This document shows, piece by piece, positions 9,376 to 17,196 of a stretch of DNA of 64,000 nucleotides; within the stretch, counting starts at the first letter, position 1, and the number at the start of each line of letters is the position of its first letter. The stretch spans positions 19,752 through 83,751 of the forward strand of contig JAEWFG010000235.1 in the NCBI GenBank assembly GCA_023388935.1, in the 5' to 3' direction. The position numbers and the translations under genes were made by a program. The notes under the pieces are model-generated. The model did no database searches and was not told the origin of the DNA. It saw only the letters and a list, made by a program, of their open reading frames with translations. The DNA comes from Pseudomonadota bacterium (GTDB lineage: Bacteria; Pseudomonadota; Alphaproteobacteria; Rhizobiales; Xanthobacteraceae).

Positions 9376-9415
9376 TCGGCTAAACATCCCCTGAAACAAG
9401 TCAGGGAGTTCAGCC

Positions 9416-10402
9416 GTGGCCACATTCAAGGCGATCCGGATCGACAAGGCGGACAAGGGCACCACCGCCGCGCTCACGCAGTTCGACGAAGCCGAGCTGA
9501 TGGACGGCGACGTCACCGTCCGCGTGGAATGGTCGACGTTGAACTACAAGGACGGCCTCGCGCTCACCGGCAGGGCGCCCGTGGTGCGCCGTTTCCCGAT
9601 GATCGCCGGGATCGATTTCGCCGGCACGGTCGAGCAGTCCTCGCATCCGCAATGGAAGGTGGGGGACAAGGTCGTCTGCACCGGCTGGGGCATGGGCGAG
9701 ACCCATCTCGGCGCCTATGCCGAGAAGGCGCGGGTGAAGGGCGACTGGCTGGTCGCCTTGCCGCAGGGCCTGTCGGCCCGCGACGCCATGGCAATCGGTA
9801 CCGCCGGCTTCACCGCGATGCTTTCGGTGCTGGCGCTGGAGAAGCACGGTCTGTCCCCGAAGAGCGGCCCCGTGGTGGTGACGGGCGCCGCCGGCGGCGT
9901 CGGCTCCGTTGCCACCGCCGTGCTGTCGAAGCTCGGCTACCACGTCATTGCGTCCACCGGCCGCGCCTCGGAAGCGGACTATCTGAAAGAGATCGGTGCG
10001 GCCGAAGTCATCGACCGTAATGAATTGTCGGCGGCGGCCAAGCCCCTTGCCAAGGAGCGCTGGGCGGGGGGCGTCGACAGCGTCGGCTCGACCACGCTCG
10101 CGAATCTCTTGTCCATGACAAAGTACGGGGGCGCGATCGCGGCGTGCGGCCTGGCGGGCGGCATGGACCTGCCGTCGTCTGTCGCCCCTTTCATTTTGCG
10201 CGGAGTGTGCCTTCTCGGCATCGATTCCGTGATGTGCCCGATTGAGCCGCGGAAAGCCGCCTGGCAGCGCCTGGCGTCCGATCTGGATCGGACAAAACTG
10301 TCTGAAATCACTAAGGAAATTCAGATCGACGAAGTTCCTGAGTGGGGCGCGAAAATCCTTGCCGGCCAGGTCCGCGGCCGCATCGTGGTTAAAATTGTCT
10401 GA
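9416..10402 (+). CDS. acuI: AcuI/YhdH-type NADPH-dependent oxidoreductase
   Basis: A 328-residue zinc-independent medium-chain dehydrogenase/reductase. The N-terminal GroES-like domain has TLNYKDGLALTG and the IAGIDFAGTV motif; the Rossmann domain has VVVTGAAGGVGSVA and ASTGR. These are signatures of the YhdH/AcuI group, whose studied members reduce acrylyl-CoA to propionyl-CoA. Start is GTG at 9416 with CAGGGAG upstream. This is the last clear chromosomal gene before the prophage. The precise substrate in this organism is inferred from family. Confidence 0.9.
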   Translation: MATFKAIRIDKADKGTTAALTQFDEAELMDGDVTVRVEWSTLNYKDGLALTGRAPVVRRFPMIAGIDFAGTVEQSSHPQWKVGDKVVCTGWGMGETHLGAYAEKARVKGDWLVALPQGLSARDAMAIGTAGFTAMLSVLALEKHGLSPKSGPVVVTGAAGGVGSVATAVLSKLGYHVIASTGRASEADYLKEIGAAEVIDRNELSAAAKPLAKERWAGGVDSVGSTTLANLLSMTKYGGAIAACGLAGGMDLPSSVAPFILRGVCLLGIDSVMCPIEPRKAAWQRLASDLDRTKLSEITKEIQIDEVPEWGAKILAGQVRGRIVVKIV

Positions 10403-10659
10403 CGGCGTTTAGACTTTACCAACCAAGCTGCGCCAATGTTGCCTCAGTTGCCAAAACTAGGGTAGCGAGTTCCCTGTTTACCCGCTTGCAGGTTCCTGCA
10501 CGCCTGTGAAATTAATTTCAGGGACTTCGTAACTAGCGGGCCAGCCCCCATATTGCGCAGAACCGAGGCTTTTTGCGGCTGAACCTAACCAAAGTGTCAC
10601 TGTTTTGAGCTATTTCAGCCTTGCGGAAACAAAACTGCTATGCGAGGGTTGCCTTACGG
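10403..10659. other. Noncoding spacer at the left prophage border
   Basis: No supported gene in 257 bases. Composition falls to near 50% GC, below the flanking genes. The left attachment junction probably lies here or in the following structured stretch, but no direct repeat with the right border longer than about seven bases was found by eye. Confidence 0.4.
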
Positions 10660-10832
10660 GAGATAAGTTTTGAGGTGAGAACGGCCTCCTCACGCGCCTG
10701 ATGATCGAACGTTCGTCAGGCAAAGTAGTCGGGTAAAACCGGCGAAGAGATCTGGGTGTGGGCATCCCAGCAAATCGAATTTCCCGAAACTATACTAAAG
10801 GGGCTCCGATCTAGGTCGGGGCCCTTTTCAGT
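10660..10832 (+). ncRNA. Candidate structured RNA ending in a terminator
   Basis: Four hairpins follow one another: GTGAG/CTCAC (10675-10693), a 9-bp stem GCCTGATGA/TCGTCAGGC with one G-U (10696-10721), CTGGG/CCCAG (10752-10770), and a terminator at 10797-10828. No open reading frame is present. It does not match tmRNA, 6S, SRP RNA or a tRNA that I can recognise. It might be a small RNA gene of chromosome or phage, or simply the untranslated end of a transcript. Confidence 0.25.
10797..10832 (+). terminator. Strong bidirectional-looking terminator
   Basis: AAAGGGGCTCCGA (10797-10809) pairs with TCGGGGCCCTTTT (10816-10828) with one G-U and one mismatch, giving a T-tract on the plus strand and a run of A that becomes T on the minus strand. 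It sits directly against the stop codon of the leftward gene at 10834, so it can end that gene as well as any rightward RNA. Confidence 0.75.
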
Positions 10833-10833
10833 T

Positions 10834-11235
10834 TTACACTGCTACGACCCGCAAGAAGCCCTTTTGGCGGCGCGTTTGAGCCTTCTTTTCTGACACCATA
10901 TAGAAGCTCGAAATGTGATACTTGCCTTGGCCGTCAGGGATCAATTCTACTGCGACCAATATAAGCGACGCTATCGCTCCAACGTATCCCCAAATTTCGA
11001 TGCCGCTATTCGTGTGGTCATCCCCGATATAACGGGGATTGGAAATCACGCCGGCTAAGTGGGGGAGACACTTCGGGTAGTCATCCGGATGGCGCCTGTA
11101 TGCATGCCGCTGCGCGCCTCGCGTCAATATCACTTCGCCCGGCTCAAGCTCCGTCCCTAGGGTCTTATTGACCGTAGCTACCGGCAAGTGCCCGATGATC
11201 AAATCCGGGTTTTTGGGGGGGCGATGTTTTGACAT
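10834..11235 (-). CDS. Probable PBECR-type (Barnase/EndoU/ColicinE5/RelE-like) nuclease
   Basis: A 133-residue protein. The segment EPGEVILTRGAQRHAYRRHP, followed by LPHLAGVISNPRYIG and a later hydrophobic strand pair, resembles the phage Barnase-EndoU-ColicinE5/D-RelE-like nuclease families, closest in layout to PBECR3. The candidate catalytic His is in RHAYRRHP. Such domains are usually fused to phage head proteins; here it stands alone at the prophage end. No ribosome site precedes the ATG and a hairpin (11244-11263) separates it from the gene upstream, suggesting low or conditional expression. Assignment is from motif memory only, without a search. Confidence 0.5.
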   Translation of the reverse strand: MSKHRPPKNPDLIIGHLPVATVNKTLGTELEPGEVILTRGAQRHAYRRHPDDYPKCLPHLAGVISNPRYIGDDHTNSGIEIWGYVGAIASLILVAVELIPDGQGKYHISSFYMVSEKKAQTRRQKGFLRVVAV

Positions 11236-11243
11236 GATAAATA

Positions 11244-11263
11244 GGCCGCCTCAGGTGGCGGCC
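11244..11263 (-). terminator. Hairpin between two leftward genes
   Basis: GGCCGCC, six-base loop, GGCGGCC, followed on the minus strand by TATTTATC. It lies between the stop of the 11267-11854 gene and the start of the nuclease-like gene. It could attenuate readthrough into the latter. Confidence 0.6.
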
Positions 11264-11266
11264 TCT

Positions 11267-11854
11267 TCAATCCATGACACTGCTGGAAGCAGCCGGTGGC
11301 GCGGCTGCCTCTTCATTGCCGCCTTCGTCGGCGGCAGCGCTGTCGGCAGCAGATGAAGCTAGTTGATCCTTTTCCCCATTTTTCCGAGGCTTCCCGGCCT
11401 TTCGGAGGCCCGGATACCATTCGAGAAGGCCGAACAAGTCGGTGCTCGGTATCCTGACGAACGTGACTGTGTTCTTTCCGAGCGATATACGAATGCTTTG
11501 CTTCTGGCTTTCGGGGTTGGTGGTACCGAAGTCGTAAGCGCCCTGGATCAGGGCCTCTTGAATGTCCTCAACCGAAGCGGGCGATGGAGAGCCGCCGCTA
11601 GCTTCGGCGCGAGCCTCCATGATCGTGCGAACCGCCGTCGCAAATGGCTTGCCCAGAAAATCGCCCGGTTGGAACTGCTTCGCGGTACGACGCGCGCTCG
11701 CGTTAACGTCGCCTCCGCTCTCGACGTCGCCAAAGCGCGGTTCGACGCCCGACATTTCGTCATAGCCGTTGACCCAACGCTTTAGGCGCGCGGCCTCACT
11801 GATGTGAAACGCGATCTTCTCAAGTGCCTTTGCTACAACGGGGTCATCAGCCAA
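11267..11854 (-). CDS. Hypothetical protein with a possible winged-helix segment
   Basis: A 195-residue protein with TTG start and GGAGG eight bases upstream. The middle (residues ~90-145, ASVEDIQEALIQGAYDFG to FVRIPSTDLFGLLEWYPG) has the pattern of a small winged-helix or HARE-HTH-like fold; the last 50 residues are Ala/Glu/Ser-rich and probably disordered. I do not recognise a function. It is the penultimate leftward gene of the element and may be cargo expressed from the lysogen. Confidence 0.6.
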   Translation of the reverse strand: MADDPVVAKALEKIAFHISEAARLKRWVNGYDEMSGVEPRFGDVESGGDVNASARRTAKQFQPGDFLGKPFATAVRTIMEARAEASGGSPSPASVEDIQEALIQGAYDFGTTNPESQKQSIRISLGKNTVTFVRIPSTDLFGLLEWYPGLRKAGKPRKNGEKDQLASSAADSAAADEGGNEEAAAPPAASSSVMD

Positions 11855-12301
11855 TTCTGCATCCTCCGATTGAGGTGCAGATCATTTAGTGCAAAATGGC
11901 GGAACTCGCAAGTGTTCCTGTTAACTCCCCTGTGTTTACTCAAAGATTTTTATGATCTAATTGATATTGCTATATTTTTACTTTGGGAAAATTCCTTGGA
12001 GTTATATATTGTTTTGCGCGGAGACTGCGAGGACTTCGCCCGGCTAACCTTCGCCGTCCCGGCGCGACCCCTTGTCTGCCCGTTCGGCCAAGTTCTGCGG
12101 CGCCCTGATTGTTTCAGCGCATGCTTGTTCTCCAAAGAAAGCGCGGGCGCATGGGTCGGCGTTTACGGCTCCGGCAAATGGAATGGGCGGCCCGAGGGAA
12201 GGTGTCAGGGGGATAAGGCCCCCCGGTGCGCCCGATCATTGCCGGCGATCTAGCGGGGCGGGGGAGTACGGCTCCTAAACGACATCCATCAGCGGCCGGT
12301 T
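11855..12301. other. Gene-free spacer in the left end of the prophage
   Basis: About 450 bases without a supported gene. A distinctly AT-rich patch (about 11925-12015) is the lowest-GC stretch nearby and could hold a promoter for the leftward genes or a recombination site. A plus-strand open frame over 11804-12253 has no ribosome site and an implausible composition. Confidence 0.45.
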
Positions 12302-12574
12302 TTAAGAATTGTTCATGAGGGAAGCCCCAACCAACAGGGCAAAAAACGTAACCCAAGAAGCCACATTCGCCGAAACCGCTTGCCGACGAGATACCGCATA
12401 TAAAGATGCAGGAAGCCATAGAAGAGCAGTTACCAGCAGCGGCCTCAAACGACCGCGAACGGTATATTCCCTAACGTAGCCCGGCTGCTCGATGATTGGC
12501 TGACGCAAGTCCCGCCAAACGTAATGAAGGCCCGTCAGCACGTAGGCCAATCCGATCATCACTATAGTCATCAT
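12302..12574 (-). CDS. Small integral membrane protein, unknown function
   Basis: A 90-residue protein with about three hydrophobic helices: residues ~3-18, ~46-60 and ~70-87. The start has AGGATGA just upstream of tandem ATG codons. It lies between the serine recombinase and the accessory genes at the left end, reads leftward like them, and has no relative that I recognise. A role in superinfection exclusion or lysogenic conversion is possible but unsupported. Confidence 0.6.
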   Translation of the reverse strand: MMTIVMIGLAYVLTGLHYVWRDLRQPIIEQPGYVREYTVRGRLRPLLVTALLWLPASLYAVSRRQAVSANVASWVTFFALLVGASLMNNS

Positions 12575-12737
12575 TCATCCTGCCCCCGAGGCTGCCTTAG
12601 TTGGCCACCCCTCTCTCTGATTGGATCGTCCTTGCAGATCATCGAAGATACACGCCACCGTGTCGAGCGACAGCTTGCGCTGGAGATGCGCGCCAGACAG
12701 TGTTGCTCGAAGGCGACAGGGGACGTTAAGTCGGTAT

Positions 12738-14465
12738 TCACAGGATCGCCTGTTGCGTTGCCTCCCAGCGGCCTAGTCCGATCATGTCTCTCCTACCGTA
12801 GCTCATGGTTCCATGGGTAGCTAAAACGAGGCTGGTAAGCCCTTGTTCTTCCAGCGCTTCTTTGGCGGAACGCATCTTGGGAACAATGTCCCCGCCCATA
12901 ATCGCGGAAATCCGGGCATATGGCGTCACCTCAACCGGGCGCCGCTTGCCCGTCGGGTGCACCACGACCCGATCAAAGACGTTGCCGAAGGCTACACGGA
13001 AGGGCGCTACCTCAGCCTCGGTCAGTTTGACGTTGGTCAGGGCCGCATGCATGGCCTCGATGTTTTGGCGGAAGGTCTGGATCATGGCCGGATGCAGCGC
13101 CACCACGTTGCCGCCGCCATCCGCCTCCGCCATCCGGACTTTATCCGCGAGCCCGGCTCGCTCTAGCTCCAGCGCCTTCAACTTCTCCTTCAAGGGAGCC
13201 AGCGGCATGTCCGGATCAGTCATCGCGGTAACGATGCGGTCAATCTTCTCTAGGGTCTGATTGAGCGCGCGCTGGGCGGCCCCAAGGTCGCGGCTGGCGG
13301 CTCTCTGCCGCTTCGTCCATTCCTTGTGGGCGCCCTCGGTATATGCCGCAAGGGCTTCGGCATCGAGATTGTGCTTGATGCCATGCAAGACGGTGGCCTC
13401 GATCTCCACGAGGTCATAGCTTTTTGAGTTGGTGCAAACGCCCTTCTGGCGGGCATTGGTGCATCCGACCCGGGTATGCTCACCCGCTTTCGACCAGACG
13501 ATTGCCATGGTGCCGCCGCAGGCGCCGCAGAGGAGCCGGCCGGCGAGCATGTGATTGACGATGGATTTTTTATAGACGCGCGGAGCCGATCCTTGGCGGC
13601 TGCGCATTTTGCGGACCTCTTGCGCGCGATCCCATAAGTCCTGATCGATGATGCGCAGATGCGGGACTTGGACCGTCAGCAAATCCTCGGGGCGTCCCTT
13701 CTGCTTGTTACGCTTCTCTGTCTCGGGATTGATGACGCTGCGGTGACTATTCCAAACAAGTTCGCCGATATAAATGCGATTGCCGATAATGCCTTTCCCG
13801 CTTCCGCTGCCGGCAATGAAAACCGTATGGTTCCACTGGCCGCCTGACGGGCTCGGAATGCCCTCGCGATTGAGCCGAGCGGCGATGTCACGCACGGGTT
13901 CAAGGTTGGCGAACTCGGTGAATATCCGCTTGATGATCGGCGCGGTGTCCGGATCGATCTCGCGCTTGAACGACGTGCCCGCGACCTTGCGATGGCCATA
14001 AGCTGGCCTCCCGGGCATCAAACCCTCCCGGACCCTGCCATCCCATGCGCGGCGAAGCATATTACCAAGGTGCTTGCGAAACTCTTGGTTCATGATGCCG
14101 CTCATGCCGACGCGCATCGTGGTGAGCGGGCCCTCTAAGTCGATCAGTTCGATTTGCCGGTGCGAAATCCGCTTGAAGTCGCGAGCGCTGTCCGCGAGAT
14201 CGCGCGACATGCGGGAAAGGCTCTCAATGATCACCGCCTCGAAAGTGCGGTCCCTTGCGGCCACGTCTCGCATCAACTCCAACCAGCCGGCGCGGCCTAG
14301 CGTGCCCGCCCCTGAGATCGCCTCGTCCTTGTAGTATCGAACGATCTTGTAGCCGTGTTGCTTCGCGATTTTTTCGCAAAGCTGAAATTGGTCATCTATT
14401 GACCGGGCGCTTTGTCGGTCGCTTGAGTAACGCGCGTATGCCACCGCTTCTTTTGGTTTCGTCAT
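12738..14465 (-). CDS. Large serine recombinase (phage integrase)
   Basis: A 575-residue site-specific recombinase. The N-terminal resolvase domain (residues ~1-150) has ARYSSDRQ, whose first Ser is the expected nucleophile, and SLSRMSRDLADSA. A recombinase domain follows (PAYGHRKV region), then a zinc ribbon with CGACGGTM and a paired CTNARQKGVC, and a C-terminal helical region likely to form the coiled coil that controls direction. The start at 14465 follows AAGGGGAAA, better than the in-frame ATG at 14501. Presumably catalyses integration; excision needs a directionality factor, perhaps one of the small upstream genes. Confidence 0.93.
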   Translation of the reverse strand: MTKPKEAVAYARYSSDRQSARSIDDQFQLCEKIAKQHGYKIVRYYKDEAISGAGTLGRAGWLELMRDVAARDRTFEAVIIESLSRMSRDLADSARDFKRISHRQIELIDLEGPLTTMRVGMSGIMNQEFRKHLGNMLRRAWDGRVREGLMPGRPAYGHRKVAGTSFKREIDPDTAPIIKRIFTEFANLEPVRDIAARLNREGIPSPSGGQWNHTVFIAGSGSGKGIIGNRIYIGELVWNSHRSVINPETEKRNKQKGRPEDLLTVQVPHLRIIDQDLWDRAQEVRKMRSRQGSAPRVYKKSIVNHMLAGRLLCGACGGTMAIVWSKAGEHTRVGCTNARQKGVCTNSKSYDLVEIEATVLHGIKHNLDAEALAAYTEGAHKEWTKRQRAASRDLGAAQRALNQTLEKIDRIVTAMTDPDMPLAPLKEKLKALELERAGLADKVRMAEADGGGNVVALHPAMIQTFRQNIEAMHAALTNVKLTEAEVAPFRVAFGNVFDRVVVHPTGKRRPVEVTPYARISAIMGGDIVPKMRSAKEALEEQGLTSLVLATHGTMSYGRRDMIGLGRWEATQQAIL

Positions 14466-14658
14466 TTTCCCCTTCATCGCCGTATTGACGTTGCCATTCA
14501 TGTGCTGCTGCGATCCGGCCCAGCTCCCGCATCAGCGCTAACCAGTTCGCCCGTTGGCTTGGGTGATTTGGATCGCGCGGGTCGTTAGGATCGAGCGGCC
14601 GGACTATTCCCAGCCTCTTACGCCCTTCGGATTTGCGGGAAGAAACGCGGGAACGCAT
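14392..14658 (-). CDS. Small phage protein overlapping the integrase start
   Basis: An 88-residue polar protein with a plausible helical core (ANWLALMRELGRIAAAHEWQR) and basic ends. It overlaps the integrase by 74 bases, in a different frame. Position directly upstream of a serine integrase and charged helical composition make it a candidate regulator or directionality factor, but no motif proves this. Confidence 0.5.
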   Translation of the reverse strand: MRSRVSSRKSEGRKRLGIVRPLDPNDPRDPNHPSQRANWLALMRELGRIAAAHEWQRQYGDEGENDETKRSGGIRALLKRPTKRPVNR

Positions 14659-14806
14659 ATTCGGAAACTCTGTCGCACATGCGGGAGAAGGCTAAAAAGT
14701 TCAATACTTTCCGGTATCTATCGACAGTCCCGACATTTTTCGGGTCGGGTTTTCGGCCCTCGGGCCAAAAGGGCCACGCACTCAGGGGCTGATTTGCGCC
14801 GTCGGG

Positions 14807-15028
14807 TCAGCCGCCCGGATCGGGCCCAGCCGGGGCCCGGCGCGCCCGGGCCGCCCGGCTCGCTTCCGCTTTCCGCTCCGCCGTTCGATGGCGCACGCGA
14901 GCCTTGTGGCATTCCCGGCATACCTTCATTCTCCCTTGCGGCGAGCCATCGCGGGTCCTCATGTAAAAATCCTCGATTGGCTTCTCTTGGAGGCACGTTG
15001 CGCAAACCTGGCGCTTCAGCTCATTCAT
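14807..15028 (-). CDS. Small zinc-ribbon protein
   Basis: A 73-residue protein with GGAGGG just before the ATG. Two Cys pairs, CATC (residues 9-12) and CREC (about 37-40), should bind one zinc; the rest is Arg/Ala-rich. Similar treble-clef peptides are common in phages and often belong to HNH or DNA-binding proteins. It overlaps the stop of the HNH-like gene upstream by 8 bases, so the two are probably translated together. Confidence 0.7.
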   Translation of the reverse strand: MNELKRQVCATCLQEKPIEDFYMRTRDGSPQGRMKVCRECHKARVRHRTAERKAEASRAARARRAPAGPDPGG

Positions 15029-15416
15029 CGCGGGTCTCCCTCCGGTTCTGGATCGAGCGCTTGGGCCAACGCGAGCGGCGCGGCTCGCGCTGATTTCGCG
15101 GTGTGAGCACCCGTCGCCGGAATTCATCGTGCTCCGCCGACACGCGCTTGATCTTCGCGATCTCGGGAATGTCGATCTTGGCCGTCTTGATCCGGTGCGC
15201 CGGCTTAAAGCGCGGCACCAAATTCCACGGCTCGGTCGGGCCGCCAGCCTCAACCCGAAAAGGGTAGTGATCGAAATCGAACAGCCCGATGATCTGCGCG
15301 CTCGTCATCTGCTTTGCCTCTTCCCACGGGATCAGCGGCTTGCCGTGCTCGTCGGTGATCGCAAGCAGCGCGGCGGCGCATTTGTCAGACAGGTTTGGCG
15401 GCTTACGTGCACTCAA
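15021..15416 (-). CDS. HNH-like endonuclease family protein
   Basis: A 131-residue protein. The centre has FDFDHYPFRVEAGG, then WNLVPRFKPAHRIKTAKID, spaced like the D-H...N...H core of small phage HNH-type proteins, followed by DIPEIAKIKR. Start is TTG with GGAG nine bases upstream. HNH proteins near packaging or recombination genes can nick DNA during packaging, but this one lies in the early block, so its job is not clear. Confidence 0.6.
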   Translation of the reverse strand: MSARKPPNLSDKCAAALLAITDEHGKPLIPWEEAKQMTSAQIIGLFDFDHYPFRVEAGGPTEPWNLVPRFKPAHRIKTAKIDIPEIAKIKRVSAEHDEFRRRVLTPRNQREPRRSRWPKRSIQNRRETRDE

Positions 15417-15434
15417 TCCGGCTTTCTCCGGTAT

Positions 15435-15779
15435 TCAATTCTGCGCGTCGCTATCCTGACGACCTTGCGAACCCCTCGGCATCCGATCGAGCACTGCGCC
15501 GATGATGCTCGATGGATTGCCGTGTTCGTCGCGCGTGACGGCGCTAATCAGGTTGTCGATCTGCGCGCCGTATTGAAGCGCCAGGGACAGGACAACCGCG
15601 CCATCACGAGCGATGGCCTCGATCTCCTGCCCCGACTTGCCGCCGGTCATGAACACCTCTCCGATCGAGCCGTCTTCATAGAAACCGAGCGTCACCGCGA
15701 AGGTTCGATCGAACCCGCCCCATTCGATCTCGAACGTTTCGGCATGGCGCCGCTGCGGCAAGCATCGGCGATCAGCCAT
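15435..15779 (-). CDS. TSCPD-domain protein
   Basis: A 114-residue protein. The segment from FEIEWGGFDRTFAV through GSIGEVFMTGGKSGQE to AVVLSLALQYGAQIDNL fits the TSCPD domain (PF12637), otherwise found at the C-terminus of vitamin B12-dependent ribonucleotide reductases. Stand-alone copies are frequent in alphaproteobacterial phages and are of unknown role. The longer frame upstream is the shadow of the preceding gene; the ATG at 15779 overlaps that gene's stop. Confidence 0.75.
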   Translation of the reverse strand: MADRRCLPQRRHAETFEIEWGGFDRTFAVTLGFYEDGSIGEVFMTGGKSGQEIEAIARDGAVVLSLALQYGAQIDNLISAVTRDEHGNPSSIIGAVLDRMPRGSQGRQDSDAQN

Positions 15780-16017
15780 CTGGCGCTTCCTCTTTGGCAA
15801 TGAGCTTGCAGGCTTCAAGGAAGCCTTCGTCGGCCATCTTGAGGTTGTTGCGGCTGATGTAGAGCGAGAGCGAGAGCAGCGTAGCGAGGATTTCCGGCAA
15901 TATGGTCTCCGGCGGATAGATCGGCGCAAGCCGCCGCTGCACCGTCAGCACCGCTTCGCCGATCGTCAACCGCATCTTCCGCTGCTCGTCGATCGTCAGC
16001 TCGTCATCATCCGTCAT
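15772..16017 (-). CDS. Hypothetical phage protein
   Basis: An 81-residue acidic, mostly helical protein (TIDEQRKMRLTIGEAVLTVQ then ILPEILATLLSLSLYI). It starts in a TGATG overlap with the gene upstream and ends overlapping the TSCPD gene by 8 bases, so all three are tightly coupled. No function recognised. Confidence 0.7.
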   Translation of the reverse strand: MTDDDELTIDEQRKMRLTIGEAVLTVQRRLAPIYPPETILPEILATLLSLSLYISRNNLKMADEGFLEACKLIAKEEAPDG

Positions 16018-16217
16018 CACACGGCCTGCGGTTGCACTGGCGCGGCCTTCGCTTTGCGCTGCCGCTTCTGCTTTTCCGGCAGCACCGCTGCGTAGTGCTG
16101 GATCGCGGCGACCAACTCGTCGGCGTCCTGCTTGGTGCTGATCGCGGCCGTGATGTGCAAATCGATTATGCCGCTCTCGGTCTTGAGTTGCAGATCAGCG
16201 CCTTTCGGTAGTTTCAT
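16017..16217 (-). CDS. Hypothetical phage protein
   Basis: A 66-residue protein with a beta-rich N-terminal half (MKLPKGADLQLKTESGIIDL) and a Lys/Arg/Ala-rich tail. A longer frame from 16268 exists, but the ATG at 16217 overlaps the stop of the 31-residue gene upstream in ATGA fashion, and GGAG lies before it, so the short form is chosen. Confidence 0.65.
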   Translation of the reverse strand: MKLPKGADLQLKTESGIIDLHITAAISTKQDADELVAAIQHYAAVLPEKQKRQRKAKAAPVQPQAV

Positions 16218-16309
16218 TTCCAAGTTCTCCAACTCTGCCAAAAATATCGTGCGTTGCCCGCCGCCCATAACGCCAGCACGATGGCGAGCGGCGCGAGATC
16301 AGCGATCAA
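16214..16309 (-). CDS. 31-residue single-pass membrane microprotein
   Basis: A short frame with AGGAGAAG five bases before a TTG start. The product has one hydrophobic helix (IADLAPLAIVLALWAAG) followed by an aromatic, basic tail ending in W-R-T-W-K, and its stop overlaps the next ATG. The ideal ribosome site and coupling argue for translation. A further frame at 16299-16379 (about 26 residues) overlaps it in ATGA style upstream but is less convincing. Confidence 0.5.
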   Translation of the reverse strand: MIADLAPLAIVLALWAAGNARYFWQSWRTWK

Positions 16310-16375
16310 CGCGACTTCTCCTGTCGGCGGCTTTGCGTACAACGAACCCGTGCCGCCTTGCGGGTCCGAAAACCG

Positions 16376-16570
16376 TCATCTCTCGCCTCGCCAAATCTGA
16401 TTGAGAACCAGATCGTCGCGGTGCCGGTGGACATCGAGCATTCCGAGGGATTTCCAATCGGCATACCAGCGGTCGACTTGGACCGACCAATAGAGCCACC
16501 GCACATGACGGATGATCGGCAGTCGCCAAAACCAAGAGACTGGCGGCGGCATCCGAGGATGTAGGTTCAT
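16376..16570 (-). CDS. Hypothetical Trp-rich phage protein
   Basis: A 64-residue protein with many aromatic residues (RWLYWSVQVDRWYADWKSL). It overlaps the 3' end of the upstream small gene by 4 bases. Composition and order suggest a small phage protein that may contact the membrane. No function recognised. Confidence 0.55.
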   Translation of the reverse strand: MNLHPRMPPPVSWFWRLPIIRHVRWLYWSVQVDRWYADWKSLGMLDVHRHRDDLVLNQIWRGER

Positions 16571-16692
16571 CGCAATGTCCCATCACAATAGCGGTCGATA
16601 TCGTCGTCGTTCATTCCCGCTTGCGCGAGCCGCCGAAAGAATTCGTCGCGATCAATCTGCCCATTGCCGAGCCGCGCCAGCAGATCGTCCAT
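16567..16692 (-). CDS. Small acidic phage protein
   Basis: A 41-residue product beginning MDDLLARLGNGQIDRDE and ending NDDDIDRYCDGTLR, a compact helical peptide. A longer start at 16758 adds a Lys/Arg-rich leader of unlikely composition. The ATG at 16692 follows the TGA of a possible 21-residue peptide by four bases, fitting re-initiation. Confidence 0.5.
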   Translation of the reverse strand: MDDLLARLGNGQIDRDEFFRRLAQAGMNDDDIDRYCDGTLR

Positions 16693-16696
16693 GATC

Positions 16697-16762
16697 TCAC
16701 GCTTTGTTTTCGTTTTCGCCGGGCGCTTGCGCGATCTCGTTGTCGCTCGGCCATGCATTCAT
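16697..16762 (-). CDS. Possible 21-residue peptide
   Basis: MNAWPSDNEIAQAPGENENKA is encoded between the coiled-coil gene (stop at 16764) and the gene starting at 16692. Its composition is more protein-like than the overlapping longer frame, and spacing suggests coupled translation. The ribosome site is weak. Low confidence. Confidence 0.25.
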   Translation of the reverse strand: MNAWPSDNEIAQAPGENENKA

Positions 16763-16763
16763 C

Positions 16764-17120
16764 TCAGTGCTCGGTTTCACCGTCGGTGTGTACCGCGCCG
16801 TTGGTTTGGCGATGGACGATCGCCGCGATACCGCTTTCGATCTCGCCCGCCGCCGCATGCTGCTGGTCGACGTGACGCTCGCTCGATGCGTACTGCTTCA
16901 AGCCGTGCATCAAGGTCGCGCCGCACTGATCCAGCAGGCTCTTGATGGCTTCGGAGCGACGCAACAGGGCGTCGCGATCGGCATTTGCCTTGGCGAGCTG
17001 AGTTTTCAAAGCGTCGTTTTCGAATTCGAGCACGGCGTTCTTCTTGCTCAGCGCATCGAGTTCGGCGCGCATCGACAACAGATCGGTCTCAAGCTTCGTG
17101 ATTTCAGCCGCAAGCGTCAT
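16764..17120 (-). CDS. Coiled-coil phage protein
   Basis: A 118-residue protein. Residues ~1-60 form a clear heptad coiled coil (LETDLLSMRAELDALSKK, LEFENDALKTQLAKANADRD), followed by a less regular His-rich tail. Many phages carry such peptides in the early leftward operon. Function unknown. Confidence 0.7.
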   Translation of the reverse strand: MTLAAEITKLETDLLSMRAELDALSKKNAVLEFENDALKTQLAKANADRDALLRRSEAIKSLLDQCGATLMHGLKQYASSERHVDQQHAAAGEIESGIAAIVHRQTNGAVHTDGETEH

Positions 17121-17196
17121 CGCGTTAGTTCCTTTGATCGAGGGTGGAAATCCTGGCGGCCAGGGTAGCGGATAGGGCTTGGGCCTTCACTCACGG

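Noticed and set aside
8155..9516. 453-codon open frame on the minus strand
   Set aside because: Antisense to the MFS transporter; Arg/Glu/His-rich low-complexity product.
10403..10833. tmRNA, 6S RNA or tRNA at the left prophage border
   Set aside because: No T-loop GTTCRA consensus, no tag-peptide frame and no tRNA-like acceptor end were found; kept only as an unassigned structured region.
11804..12253. 149-codon plus-strand frame in the left-end spacer
   Set aside because: No ribosome site, overlaps the start of the 11267-11854 gene on the other strand, and changes composition abruptly.
15772..15929. N-terminal extension of the TSCPD protein from 15929
   Set aside because: Arg/Ser-rich shadow of the upstream gene; the ATG at 15779 in overlap is the natural start.
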